A DNA stretch of 64,000 bases from the NCBI RefSeq assembly GCF_010671565.1, contig NZ_JAABOQ010000003.1:558001-622000 (forward strand). Direction: 5' to 3'. The position numbers and the translations under genes were made by a program. This stretch comes from Spongiivirga citrea. Lineage in GTDB: Bacteria; Bacteroidota; Bacteroidia; Flavobacteriales; Flavobacteriaceae. Positions 35,547 to 44,771 of the stretch are shown piece by piece. The notes beneath the pieces were generated by a model. The model made no database searches. It worked only from the letters and a program-made list of their open reading frames with translations, and was not told where the DNA came from. Numbering within the stretch: position 1 is the stretch's first letter; each line of letters begins with the position of its first letter.

Positions 35547-37604
35547 TTGATAATAAGAATAATTAATAACGCCTCCTCTAAAGAATTTAGAAATGCGGTT
35601 AAATTAGGCGACAGTAACTCTAAAACTCTTGGTTTTTTACCTTTTATAGCATTTGAAAAATATGCCAAACTAAATCAGTTGATTGGTGCATTTGAAAAAG
35701 GCACGAATGAATTACTTGGATATCTTCTTTATCGAATTTCTTACAATAAAGTTACTATTGTTCATTTATGTATTAGTAAGAATAGAAGGAAGAGTAGTAC
35801 CGCAAATAAACTTGTAGATTATTTAAAAAAGCACACTAGGCAATATGATGGTATAAAATTAAGTTGTCGAAATGATTATGGAATTGATAAAGTTTGGGAA
35901 AAATTCAATTTCGTTCCTATTATAGAAAAAACGGGTAGAAGTAAAAGAGGTTTACCTTTAACGATTTGGTGGTTTCCCCATTACCAAGAGAATCTCCTTA
36001 CCCAAATATCGGAATATGAGCTAAACAACAAAATTGTTGCTGTAATAGACATGAACATTTTTCTCGATTTAAAAGAAGGTAGAGAAAAGGAAAGCTTAGC
36101 CTTAAAAAGTGATTGGTTATTATCCGAAGCAATTCTCTTTTATACCAGAGAAATCCATAATGAAATTAACAAGGCAAGTACTCCAGAATTAAAAAAATCA
36201 AGTAGAAAACTATTAAGATATTTCAAAGAATTACCCTTTAGGGATGAAGAAGAATTTTCAAGAATTCACCAAGAATTAAAATCAGAGTTCCCTCTGAAAC
36301 ATAAGAATGATAATTCAGACCTGAAACATATAGCATACTCAATCGCTGGAGGCGCTAAATTTTTTATCACTCGAGATGGGGTTATATTGAGCAATAAAAA
36401 GTTTTTCAAACAATATAATTTAATCATTTACAGACCAAGCGAATTTATTACTCATTTAGACGAGAATATTCAAGTTTCTAAATACAGGCCACAAACACTA
36501 ATAGGAACAAATATAAGTTCAACTAGAATAAAGAGTGGTAATATCAATAAATTTATAGATACTTTTTTAAAGCCTACAGAAAGAAAAAGTCGTTTTCAAA
36601 AAATAGTAAGAGATTCGCTATCCTTTCCCGATAAATTTGAACTCATTAGGATTTCAAAAGAGGATACTTTGTTAGCTTTTCTAATTTTTGATAGAAGTTT
36701 GGATGATAAATTAAGAATTCCAGCCTTTAGATTTTTAAATAGCAACCTGAAAACAACTTTGTCAAAACATCTTTTATTTAAATCAATTTTGACTTCAATT
36801 AAAGAGAATAGAACGTTTATTGAAATAACCGAAGAATTTTTAGATAATGACATCGAAACAAATATTCAAGAAGCGAGATTTATAAAAATTGGAGCTTCAT
36901 GGCACAAAATAAATATAAATGGGGTGCTAGATTCAAGTGAAATTCATAAAGAGTTAGAAGAAGATTTTTTTACAAAACAAGTGATTGAAAAAATTGAAGA
37001 AATATTCCATGAATTTAATAATGGACAAAAACTTCTAAAAAAATATCAGTTTGAAAGATTCCTATCTCCTCTAAAACTTAAAGACCTTGAAATACCAAAC
37101 TTTATTGTACCGATTAAACCACATTGGGCAGAAGAATTATTTAACGATAGATCAAAACAGAAGTTAGCTTTGTTTGAACCCCAATACGAACTTCTACTTA
37201 ATCGGGAAAATGTCTACTATCGATCCTCCTCACCCAGAATATTAAATGCACCTGCAAGAGTTTTATGGTATGTTAGTGAAAATAAGTTAACGAATGAAAA
37301 AGGGAGTATAATAGCTTCTTCATATATTGACGAAATATTCATTGACAATCCAAAAAAATTGTTCAAACAATTTGAAAAGTTAGGAATTTATAAATGGAAA
37401 CATATTGTCCAAACAGCGGGTAAAAAGGATAAATTAATGGCATTTGTTTTTTCAGATACAGAATTGTTCAAAAGTTCTATTTCTTTGAAAAATATTTGTG
37501 ATCAATTTGAAGTTATAGAAAATAAAAAGTTTATGTTAGTCTCTCCGCGAAAAATCAAAAGCGAAACATACTTATCTTTTTATAAATTAGGAATGGGTAT
37601 ATGA
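35547..37604 (+). CDS. GNAT-PIN fusion protein with a C-terminal PUA-like domain
   Basis: 685 residues from a TTG start. Residues 1-140 form a GNAT acetyltransferase (acetyl-CoA loop near NRRKSSTANKLV, 79-90). Residues 162-305 form a PIN nuclease with four acidic residues: Asp168 in VAVIDMNIFLDL, Glu202 or 206, Asp258 in DNSDLKHIAY and Asp277 in FFITRDG. The C-terminal part (about 560-680: SSYIDEIFIDNPKKLFKQFEKLGIYKWK...FSDTELF) resembles PUA/ASCH-like RNA-binding modules. It overlaps the ASCH gene by 4 bases. An RNA-acting toxin-like enzyme is inferred. Confidence 0.78.
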   Translation: MIIRIINNASSKEFRNAVKLGDSNSKTLGFLPFIAFEKYAKLNQLIGAFEKGTNELLGYLLYRISYNKVTIVHLCISKNRRKSSTANKLVDYLKKHTRQYDGIKLSCRNDYGIDKVWEKFNFVPIIEKTGRSKRGLPLTIWWFPHYQENLLTQISEYELNNKIVAVIDMNIFLDLKEGREKESLALKSDWLLSEAILFYTREIHNEINKASTPELKKSSRKLLRYFKELPFRDEEEFSRIHQELKSEFPLKHKNDNSDLKHIAYSIAGGAKFFITRDGVILSNKKFFKQYNLIIYRPSEFITHLDENIQVSKYRPQTLIGTNISSTRIKSGNINKFIDTFLKPTERKSRFQKIVRDSLSFPDKFELIRISKEDTLLAFLIFDRSLDDKLRIPAFRFLNSNLKTTLSKHLLFKSILTSIKENRTFIEITEEFLDNDIETNIQEARFIKIGASWHKININGVLDSSEIHKELEEDFFTKQVIEKIEEIFHEFNNGQKLLKKYQFERFLSPLKLKDLEIPNFIVPIKPHWAEELFNDRSKQKLALFEPQYELLLNRENVYYRSSSPRILNAPARVLWYVSENKLTNEKGSIIASSYIDEIFIDNPKKLFKQFEKLGIYKWKHIVQTAGKKDKLMAFVFSDTELFKSSISLKNICDQFEVIENKKFMLVSPRKIKSETYLSFYKLGMGI

Positions 37605-38047
37605 TTTACAATAATGATTTATTAATTATTTCTGTCAAGCCAGAATATGCTAAGAAAATACTGAAAGGAGAAAAAACTATTGAGTTGCGCAAATGTGCTC
37701 CAAAAAAAGTTGGGAAAGATGGTTTTATCTTAATTTATGTTACCGCTCCAGTTAAAGAACTCTGGGGAGTATATAAAATTGAAAATATAATAAAAGAAAA
37801 ACCGAACACATTATGGAAAAATTTTGGCGAGAAAACAGGAATTTCAAAGCAAGAATTTAATGACTACTATAAGGAAAACACCAGTGCTTTCGGGATTCAA
37901 TTACTTGAAGTTAAAAACCTGTTTAAACACTCAATAAAACTTGATAATATTAAAAACATGATTCCGGGGTTTATGCCTCCTCAAACTTATAGTTATGTTG
38001 ATAAGAACCTAATTAACTATAGCTCATTAAGAGAATTATTGTCTTAA
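37601..38047 (+). CDS. ASCH domain protein
   Basis: 148 residues. LLIISVKPEYAKKILKGEKTIELRKCAPKKVGKDGFILIYVTAPVKELWGVYKI is the ASCH beta-barrel opening with the GxKxxE pattern (KGEKTIELR); ISKQEFNDYYKENTSAFGIQL follows. ASCH domains bind RNA or nucleotide-like ligands. Its ATG lies in the stop of the GNAT-PIN gene (ATGA overlap), so the two are a translationally coupled pair. Confidence 0.85.
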   Translation: MIYNNDLLIISVKPEYAKKILKGEKTIELRKCAPKKVGKDGFILIYVTAPVKELWGVYKIENIIKEKPNTLWKNFGEKTGISKQEFNDYYKENTSAFGIQLLEVKNLFKHSIKLDNIKNMIPGFMPPQTYSYVDKNLINYSSLRELLS

Positions 38048-38111
38048 TTCTACATAAAAGGCGGATCATAACAAGTATATAGTTCATTTCCTAGATAACA
38101 CTTACGCTAGA

Positions 38112-38208
38112 AACGGGAATAATATGGTCGCGTTTTTGTCTGCTACAATATTCGACAAGGTTTGGTACAAACGAAGCTTTATTGTCGACGGTGGCTGTCT
38201 ATTAAATA
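38112..38208 (-). pseudogene. Decayed fragment of a slipin (SPFH) gene
   Basis: The minus strand translates as PSTIKLRLYQTLSNIV, ADKNATILFPV: this parallels the C-terminus of the intact slipin at 39916 (PSAIKLRLYQTLSNIA, AEKNSTILFPF) with conservative changes. No start, N-terminus or further gene sequence is present. It lies just after the ASCH gene, as if the rest of the gene had been lost when the island was built. Confidence 0.8.
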
Positions 38209-38221
38209 GAAGATAACCCCA

Positions 38222-38752
38222 ATGACTAACTTCACAACCATCGAATATTTAAAATTGGGCAATCAAAGGCAACAAAAAGCATATCAAGAACTCAAAGCAT
38301 TGAAAATTTTTGAGAACCTTAAAACCTACCATCCCATTTTAACAGGTACCATCCCCATTGATATTGACATACGCGATAGTGATTTAGATATTATATGCCA
38401 ATGCAAAAACCACATTGAATTTTCAACAAGACTCTCAGAATTATTTGCCGACAAAACAGGTTTTGAAATCAGGACATACGATCGTCATGGAGTGGAATGC
38501 ACAACCGCAAAATTTAGAGGCAAGCACTTTGAAATTGAGATTTTCGGACAAGATATTCCTGTCAAAGAACAGAATGCCTACCGGCACATGATCATCGAAG
38601 ACAACATTTTAAAATCAAAAGGCCCAGCGTTTAGATCTAAAATAAGAAAGCTAAAATCAGAGGGGCTAAAAACAGAACCCGCATTTGCAAAACTTTTAGG
38701 TTTAAGCGGAGATCCTTATAAAGCCTTATTAAAGATTGATCTATTTAATTGA
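38222..38752 (+). CDS. DUF4269 family protein (nucleotidyltransferase-like)
   Basis: 176 residues. PILTGTIPIDIDIRDSDLDIICQC resembles the acidic strand of polymerase-beta-type nucleotidyltransferases, and FEIEIFGQDIPVKEQNAYRHMIIEDNIL completes DUF4269. The substrate is unknown. The frame begins right after the slipin remnant and the gene resumes normal, less AT-rich composition. Confidence 0.82.
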   Translation: MTNFTTIEYLKLGNQRQQKAYQELKALKIFENLKTYHPILTGTIPIDIDIRDSDLDIICQCKNHIEFSTRLSELFADKTGFEIRTYDRHGVECTTAKFRGKHFEIEIFGQDIPVKEQNAYRHMIIEDNILKSKGPAFRSKIRKLKSEGLKTEPAFAKLLGLSGDPYKALLKIDLFN

Positions 38753-38840
38753 CTTGACCAATATCATTGCCCCTTCTTACTAACTGCCATTTCTTTGAGG
38801 GATATTCACCAAGTATATCAATCTCAAAAAATAAGAAATC

Positions 38841-39323
38841 ATGGCAGTAATCACATCCAACATCGTAAAAACAACACTACCAAAACATACGGTAGCATAC
38901 ATTAGTCATACCGGACCTTATAAAGGCGACACCGAGCTTTTTGGAAACTTATTTAATAAGGTTATGGAGTGGGCGGCTCCCAAAGGCATTCTTCAAAACC
39001 CGCATACACAATCAGTCAGTATTTATCAGGATGAAAAAAACATTCCCGAAGATCAACAAACCATAAAGGTCGGGTTTACCGTACCAGAGGATACAGAAAC
39101 GGAAGGCCCCATTAAAAAGATGGAACTTCCAGGAGGAGAATATGTAGTAGGATCGTTTGAACTCGACCCTAGCGAATATGGTGATGCCTGGAAGGAAATG
39201 TATGAGTTTATACATAAAAACAACATGAAGCCAACATCCGAAGTCATGTATGAGTCTTATAAAAACGACCCAAGCACACATCCGGAAGGAAAACACCTAG
39301 TCGATATCTGTATCGCACTTTAA
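38841..39323 (+). CDS. GyrI-like (AraC effector-binding type) small-molecule binding protein
   Basis: 160 residues without a DNA-binding domain. VAYISHTGPYKGDTELFGNLFNKVMEWAAPKGI, QTIKVGFTVPEDTE and MELPGGEYVVGSFELDPSEYGDAWKEMYEFI match the GyrI/SHS2 fold that binds hydrophobic compounds in AraC-type regulators and GyrI. A stand-alone binding or drug-sequestering role is inferred. Confidence 0.88.
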   Translation: MAVITSNIVKTTLPKHTVAYISHTGPYKGDTELFGNLFNKVMEWAAPKGILQNPHTQSVSIYQDEKNIPEDQQTIKVGFTVPEDTETEGPIKKMELPGGEYVVGSFELDPSEYGDAWKEMYEFIHKNNMKPTSEVMYESYKNDPSTHPEGKHLVDICIAL

Positions 39324-39349
39324 GAATAATTATTACTAAAACACTTATA

Positions 39350-39814
39350 ATGAAAACACGAATTAAATTAATTGGCTTCGCACTGCTAATGATTGTTGCC
39401 ACGACAGGATATGCGCAAAAAGGAGTCGGAGAAAAGAAAGGAATGTGCAATCAAGGCATCAATGCTGAAGTTGTTGAATTGAAAGGTGAGGTAACATCTT
39501 TGGAAGAGGGTCCTTGCGAATATACAAGTGGGCGATCGCTTTCAGGAACCCATCTATTTATAAAAACAGCAGACAAAAAAACACTGAATATTCACTTAGG
39601 TCCAACCGTTGAGGTTTCAAAATTTGTAACCGATGTTAAGGGCAAAAGTATTATCGTAAAAGGCTTTCGTACCGAGATGCTACCCGCAGAACATTATATT
39701 GCGAAGCAATTAATAATCAACGATAAGCTAACTGTTTTAAGAGATGAAAAGCTCAAGCCTTTTTGGGCAGGTAGAACGGGACGCGAACGCTGGTGTTGCA
39801 AACAAAGCAGATAA
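39350..39814 (+). CDS. Secreted protein of unknown function (OB-fold-like)
   Basis: 154 residues, signal peptide cleaved near GYAQ (residue 23). The mature part shows alternating strands (AEVVELKGEVTSLEEGPCE, HLFIKTADKKTLNIHLGPTVEVSKFVTDVKGKSIIVKGFRTE), as in small periplasmic OB-fold or DUF5666-like proteins. The end FWAGRTGRERWCC is unusual. No clear family. Confidence 0.7.
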   Translation: MKTRIKLIGFALLMIVATTGYAQKGVGEKKGMCNQGINAEVVELKGEVTSLEEGPCEYTSGRSLSGTHLFIKTADKKTLNIHLGPTVEVSKFVTDVKGKSIIVKGFRTEMLPAEHYIAKQLIINDKLTVLRDEKLKPFWAGRTGRERWCCKQSR

Positions 39815-39837
39815 GGTTTTGAAAGCATACTACTATT

Positions 39838-39882
39838 AAATATCCCGGCCTAAAGATGTTATTCTGGTCGGGATATTTTTTG
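39838..39882. terminator. Bidirectional terminator between convergent genes
   Basis: ATATCCCGGCC pairs with GGTCGGGATAT around a 15-base loop, followed on the + strand by TTTTTTG and preceded on the minus strand by A's. It serves the secreted protein gene (+) and the slipin gene (-). Confidence 0.8.
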
Positions 39883-39915
39883 TTATAGTTAGGAGAAACA
39901 AACCGATTTAATATA

Positions 39916-40653
39916 TCACTCTTTTGTATTTCTTGGCAGTACTTCCTCCGGGAATGGGAACAATATGGTTGAGTTTTTCTCAGCCGCAATATTCGACAAG
40001 GTTTGATATAAACGAAGCTTTATTGCCGATGGCGATTGGTCAATTTTCTTACCGGCTTGCAACAACATGTCAGCCGCTTGCTCTTCCGCCGTTGCCAGGA
40101 TAATACGTGCTCTTCTTGAGCGTTCGGCCTCGGCTTGGTTAGCCATCATACGTCTCATATTTTCGGGTAGCTGAATGTCTTTGATCTTGACATCGATAAT
40201 TTCAATTCCCCATTCCTGGGTTTCCTGCTCCACAATCGATTTAATGTTTTTACCCATTTCCTCGCGTTTTGACAATATCGTATCCAACTCTACTTTACCA
40301 CATACATCACGAAGTGCCGCTTGCGATAGTTGTGTGATGGCGAAGGCATATTCTTCAACTTCAAGGACCGCCCGTTCAGGATCGTTAATTTTAAAAAACA
40401 CCACCCCATCAATACTACAGGGCACATTATCCTCGGTCATTACTTCTTGTGATACGACATTGATGGTAATCACACGCACGTCGACAATTTGAACCGTTTC
40501 TACAATGGGAATAATCCATCTGAAGCCAGGACTCAAGGTTTTAATGTATTTACCAAATCGGAATTTTAAGGCTCGTTTGTATTCAAAAATAATGCGTACT
40601 CCGGCTAGTAAAAAGATACCAAAGAGTATTGCGCTTAATAGTAAAGGGTTCAT
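39916..40653 (-). CDS. Slipin (stomatin/SPFH family membrane protein)
   Basis: From the ATG at 40653, 245 residues. An N-terminal membrane helix (PLLLSAILFGIFLLAGVRII) precedes the SPFH domain (FRFGKYIKTLSPGFRWIIPIVETVQIVDVRV...VPCSIDGVVFFKINDPERAV) and an alanine-rich helical region (RRMMANQAEAERSRRARIILATAEEQAADML) typical of slipin. It organises membrane microdomains. No NfeD gene is adjoining. The frame opens 20 codons earlier (40713), but homology and hydrophobicity favour the later start. Confidence 0.92.
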   Translation of the reverse strand: MNPLLLSAILFGIFLLAGVRIIFEYKRALKFRFGKYIKTLSPGFRWIIPIVETVQIVDVRVITINVVSQEVMTEDNVPCSIDGVVFFKINDPERAVLEVEEYAFAITQLSQAALRDVCGKVELDTILSKREEMGKNIKSIVEQETQEWGIEIIDVKIKDIQLPENMRRMMANQAEAERSRRARIILATAEEQAADMLLQAGKKIDQSPSAIKLRLYQTLSNIAAEKNSTILFPFPEEVLPRNTKE

Positions 40654-40991
40654 AACTATGAGTTTTAAAGTGTTATTACAAATAACAAAAAGAGATAAAA
40701 GTGCCATTGACACTTTTTATTAGGATGCTTTACCGAAAAAGAAGAAGTTGGGGATATTTTCTGGTTTCAAGTGCCTAGATAAGATACGAAATAAAGGCGT
40801 GATGCTAAAATGATATCCGTCAGTTGAGATAAGCGCCCTAAAACAAGAGAGAAATTGCAGTTCGCTTTCTTGATTTAAAGGATTAATAGTGTTCTTATTT
40901 TTAATCAGTCATTATCTTGCACAACCAAGAGTCATTTTAATTTTTTTGGAGACCTTTTCTAAAAAACACCATTAAGAGGTAAACAACCTTT
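40654..40991. other. 338-base divergent intergenic region
   Basis: It separates slipin (-) and the sigma-factor gene (+). No frame or repeat. Promoters for both genes should be here; I could not place one. Confidence 0.5.
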
Positions 40992-41531
40992 ATGAGTGAT
41001 CAGGATATTGTATTGCTATTTAAGACGGGAAAGCGGGATAAAGCGTTTCGACAGCTGTACAAACTATACCCAAAAATTGAAAAATTAATCCGCGCCAAAG
41101 GAGGCAGTAAAATTGATGCACAAGATGTGTTTCAGGAAGCACTGATCATACTGCATCGTAACCTTCAAAAATCAGACTTTCAACTAACAGCAAGTTTTTA
41201 CACTTATCTCTATTCCGTATCGCGATTTGTGTGGAAAGACATGCAAAAACAATTTTCAAAACAGGAATTACACAACCTAAAACAAGATGAGGTTTCCGTT
41301 TTTCATTCCATTTTAGAGGAAAAGAAATTTCAACAAGCCGAGTCCGCTTTCCGAGAATTAGGAGCGCGATGTCAACAGCTTTTGCAGCTATTTTATCACC
41401 AAAAACAACCGTTTAAAGTGATAGCCGAGTTAATGCAATTTAAATCAGAAAAAATTGCAAAAAACCAGAAGTACAAATGCCTGCAAAAAGCAAAAGACAT
41501 CTTTAGAACCAATCAAACCGTTCAATCTTAA
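40992..41531 (+). CDS. ECF-type RNA polymerase sigma factor
   Basis: 179 residues. Region 2 (FRQLYKLYPKIEKLIRAKGGSKIDAQDVFQEALIILHRNL...FYTYLYSVSRFVWKDMQKQ) is clear; region 4 (LGARCQQLLQLFYHQKQPFKVIAELMQFKSEKIAKNQKYKCLQKAK) reads as helix-turn-helix. It is followed after 12 bases by a putative anti-sigma gene, so it is expected to be held inactive at the membrane. Confidence 0.93.
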   Translation: MSDQDIVLLFKTGKRDKAFRQLYKLYPKIEKLIRAKGGSKIDAQDVFQEALIILHRNLQKSDFQLTASFYTYLYSVSRFVWKDMQKQFSKQELHNLKQDEVSVFHSILEEKKFQQAESAFRELGARCQQLLQLFYHQKQPFKVIAELMQFKSEKIAKNQKYKCLQKAKDIFRTNQTVQS

Positions 41532-41543
41532 TTCGAGCACATC

Positions 41544-43400
41544 ATGGAAACGTATAACGACATCATTACTTATATAAATCAATACCTCAATAACGAACTT
41601 TCGGCATCAGAAAAATCGGATTTTAAAAAGAAATTAGAAACAGACACAGACTTAAAAGAAGCCTATGAAGATCAGCTTATTTTCCTTGGCGGATTCGAGC
41701 GTGTTCAACTAAAAAATGAGATTTCAAATGCACGAAGCGGCTATATAAAAGCAAAATGGATTAAAGGCATTTTTATTGCCGGATTGGTAATTGTTTTAGG
41801 TGTTGTAGCATTTCAGATTACACAAAAAGAAGAAGCGGTAATTACTCCTCCAGTCGTGGAAGAAGAATCAGTTTTTGTAGAAGACACTCTGAAAGTTGAA
41901 GAGGAAAAACAAGAAATTTTATACACTGAAACCGACAGTATTACTGATAAAAGCAAGATAATTTTAGTTGAAAAATCAAGCATTGTTGAGGAGATTTCCA
42001 ATGAGAAATCAGCTGTCGAGGAAACTGATATTATTACTGAAGAAGCAACTGTTTCAGAGGAAAAAGAGGTAGCAATTGCGATTGAAAAACCCGATTTCGA
42101 TCCGATTAGAAAATCACCAGAAACCTATCTGGTCAATACCGAAAAGGAAATCACTATTATATGCAAAGAAGGCACAAAACTGACCTTTAAAAAGCATTCG
42201 TTTATCAATAAAAAAACTAAGAAACTGGTTCGCGGCAAGGTGGACTTGAAAGTTGAAGAATATTATAAATTGGCGGATATCGTACTGGCTGATCTTTCTA
42301 CAAGCTCTAACGGGCAACTACTTGAAACAGGTGGCATGCTTCGTATAACCGCCAAGAAAAACGGTCAAGAATTGGAGTTGGACAAAACTAAACCGATGAC
42401 TATTGAATTCCCAAAAAAGAAGAATAAGGAAGGAATGCAGTTGTTTTATGGTGAGGAGAATGAGGATGGGATTAATTGGGTTTTAAGTGAAATAGAGAAA
42501 AGTGAAATTGATTCACTTATTCCATTTGAGCCCAAGGCTATTATTTTAGAGGAATTTGAAAATGTTGACGTTCCTTTTGCTGTAGTTGATGAGGTGCCAG
42601 TTTTTCCTGGTTGCGAAGATGTGGTAGAAAGTCAGCAACGGGCATGTTTCCAATCTAAACTCAAGTCATTTATTGCGGCTAATTTAAATAATGATCTTCC
42701 TGAGTCACTTGGAATTGTGGGAAGGCAAACAGTTTATGTGAATTTTGTTATTGACAGCACAGGAAGCATCTCAAGAATTCGGTCGAGGGGAGACTACACA
42801 TTTTTAAATCAAGAAGCGGAGCGTGTTATTGGATTAATACCTAGAATGATACCAGGCAGACAAAGGGGACGAGATGTAAATGTGCCGTTTTCTATACCGA
42901 TCGATTTTAATGTGAATACCAAAAATGTAATTTTAGGGTCGGATCAGGTTTTTCGAAAAAGGAAATCTGATTCTGCTACGCGAGCAACATTCCAAGCAAG
43001 AATTGAAAACAGAGATCCATCAACATTATCGACCCCAGAGATTAACGCCTATGTATTTAGTGGCACTAAATTAGGCTGGATTAATTGCGATCGATTCCGA
43101 GGAGCAAACCAGAAGATGATCGTAAAAATAAAAGATGCGAAAGGCTCAAAAATCAAACTTGTATTTAAAAACATACGATCTGTTTTACCTGGAAGAGTAC
43201 TATCTAATGCTGTTGATTTTGGATCTGTTCCTTCAAATATACCTGCACTTTTGCTAGCCATTAAAAAAATAGATGGTAAACTATATCTGGCAATAAAAGA
43301 GCTGAAAACTGCCAAAGGACTTCAACTCGATCTCGACTTCAAAGAAATGACCCTAAAACAAATTCGAGAGGCTGTTGAGAAAGCTACTGCAACCGAATAA
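41544..43400 (+). CDS. Putative anti-sigma factor with a TonB C-terminal-type domain
   Basis: 618 residues. A cytosolic N-terminus (1-73, YNDIITYINQYLNNELSASEKSDFKKKLETD) resembles anti-sigma N-domains; a single membrane helix spans about 74-91; then a Glu-rich linker. The periplasmic part contains, at about 351-457, a TonB-C-like domain: VFPGCEDVVESQQRACFQSKLKSFI...VNFVIDSTGSISRI...AERVIGLIPRMIPGRQRGRDVNVPFSIPIDF. A further domain (470-618) is unassigned. It probably tethers the sigma factor and senses a periplasmic signal (inference). Confidence 0.78.
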   Translation: METYNDIITYINQYLNNELSASEKSDFKKKLETDTDLKEAYEDQLIFLGGFERVQLKNEISNARSGYIKAKWIKGIFIAGLVIVLGVVAFQITQKEEAVITPPVVEEESVFVEDTLKVEEEKQEILYTETDSITDKSKIILVEKSSIVEEISNEKSAVEETDIITEEATVSEEKEVAIAIEKPDFDPIRKSPETYLVNTEKEITIICKEGTKLTFKKHSFINKKTKKLVRGKVDLKVEEYYKLADIVLADLSTSSNGQLLETGGMLRITAKKNGQELELDKTKPMTIEFPKKKNKEGMQLFYGEENEDGINWVLSEIEKSEIDSLIPFEPKAIILEEFENVDVPFAVVDEVPVFPGCEDVVESQQRACFQSKLKSFIAANLNNDLPESLGIVGRQTVYVNFVIDSTGSISRIRSRGDYTFLNQEAERVIGLIPRMIPGRQRGRDVNVPFSIPIDFNVNTKNVILGSDQVFRKRKSDSATRATFQARIENRDPSTLSTPEINAYVFSGTKLGWINCDRFRGANQKMIVKIKDAKGSKIKLVFKNIRSVLPGRVLSNAVDFGSVPSNIPALLLAIKKIDGKLYLAIKELKTAKGLQLDLDFKEMTLKQIREAVEKATATE

Positions 43401-43429
43401 CGGTACTCACAAAACAAAAAACCTACATA

Positions 43430-44023
43430 ATGAAAAGAACAATAAGCATACTAATATGCCTATTAGTAAGCACCATAATATATGGTCAAGATGTAAAAAT
43501 GACGACTGAATATTCCACTGAAAATCAAGAATTATCCGATTTGCTGTATTTCGAAAAAATTGATTTCTATAAAGTGCAGTTTATAGGAAAAGAAATTACC
43601 AGAAAGGATTATGTACTTATCTGTAAAGAAATGTGGGATGGTGCTGTGAGGCGGATAGATACCATAGTCAATACGTCTAACTTCAAGAAAATACCAAAAA
43701 CTACGTCTGATACACTGAACCTAAAGGTGTATGCAAAGCGCACCGATGAATCCAAACTTAAATTATGGTTTCGTTTTCCAAATTTTGGGTTTGAAAGAAA
43801 ATATGAAGCAACCCAATCTGACGATTACAGCTTAAGGGATGTTGGTGTAAGCGAATCAATAGCATATGGGAAAAACTTCTATGCCTTCGCCTATATCTTG
43901 CCCTATGAAAAAGGCGATTTTAAATATTGGTGCGCAGTAGATACTAGTGGAAAAGATGTTGCGAATTGGGGAAAAGAATTTGGGATAAAACACTATCTAA
44001 TATTTGAAATGATGTTTCAGTAG
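43430..44023 (+). CDS. Secreted protein of unknown function
   Basis: 197 residues with a signal peptide (cleavage near IIYGQ, residue 20). The mature part is beta-rich and polar; no known motif is seen. It follows the anti-sigma gene after 29 bases and may be part of the same transcript or of its regulon. Confidence 0.65.
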   Translation: MKRTISILICLLVSTIIYGQDVKMTTEYSTENQELSDLLYFEKIDFYKVQFIGKEITRKDYVLICKEMWDGAVRRIDTIVNTSNFKKIPKTTSDTLNLKVYAKRTDESKLKLWFRFPNFGFERKYEATQSDDYSLRDVGVSESIAYGKNFYAFAYILPYEKGDFKYWCAVDTSGKDVANWGKEFGIKHYLIFEMMFQ

Positions 44024-44144
44024 AAAAATGCCGTAACTAGTTTTAGGAGTGTACAATCCTTTGTAACAACTTCGCTAATTTTAAGACAAGTAGGAAAAGA
44101 TTAGCTATCTTTTGAGATAGTAAATAGCTAAACCAACTTGGAAA

Positions 44145-44702
44145 ATGAAGTTCAAAAAAATCAAAACAGATAGATTGTTGGGAATTTCTGCAATGATCAT
44201 CAGTTTGTTAACACTAATCATTTTTATTTACCAGACCGGAATTATTAGGGAGCAAAGTAAGCTCTCTGTAAAACCGCGTTTAGATTTTACCATTAATCAA
44301 GGCGGGAATGATACCCTTGTGGTTTTTCAACAAGTACTTGAAAATAAAGGATTGGGCCCAGCAATAATCGACTCTATTTACTTTACTTATAAAGGAAAAA
44401 CATTTCCGTTGGATACTGAAAATTTGTTTGAAGATCAATTTCCCAAGCTACTGGACTATGGTTATTTAACCCAGCACGCAACCTTAGGAAGAGGATCTAC
44501 TCTAATGCCTGGAGAAGAACGTTCACTTTCTACCTATAATATTCCGGTTGCCAAGCTTGACAGTGTTTTTTACTATTTGAATGTAGGACCTGATGATGAC
44601 CCACCATTTCAGGTGCATGCGGTGTATACCTCCATTTATGAAGATGAGTTCTGGAAAGTGGATAGCAATTCAAGTCAGCCTGAAAAGCTAGACAAAAGAT
44701 AA
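44145..44702 (+). CDS. Single-pass membrane protein of unknown function
   Basis: 185 residues: an N-terminal basic segment, one membrane helix (about 13-31, LLGISAMIISLLTLIIFIYQTG), then a periplasmic domain with the beta-sandwich-like pattern LDFTINQGGNDTLVVFQQVLENKGLGPAIIDSIYF. No family recognised. Confidence 0.65.
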   Translation: MKFKKIKTDRLLGISAMIISLLTLIIFIYQTGIIREQSKLSVKPRLDFTINQGGNDTLVVFQQVLENKGLGPAIIDSIYFTYKGKTFPLDTENLFEDQFPKLLDYGYLTQHATLGRGSTLMPGEERSLSTYNIPVAKLDSVFYYLNVGPDDDPPFQVHAVYTSIYEDEFWKVDSNSSQPEKLDKR

Positions 44703-44771
44703 CTTCGCATTTAAGACCAAAAACGTATATCTTTACCTTGTATTAAAAGATTACCAACCAATATATTCATC

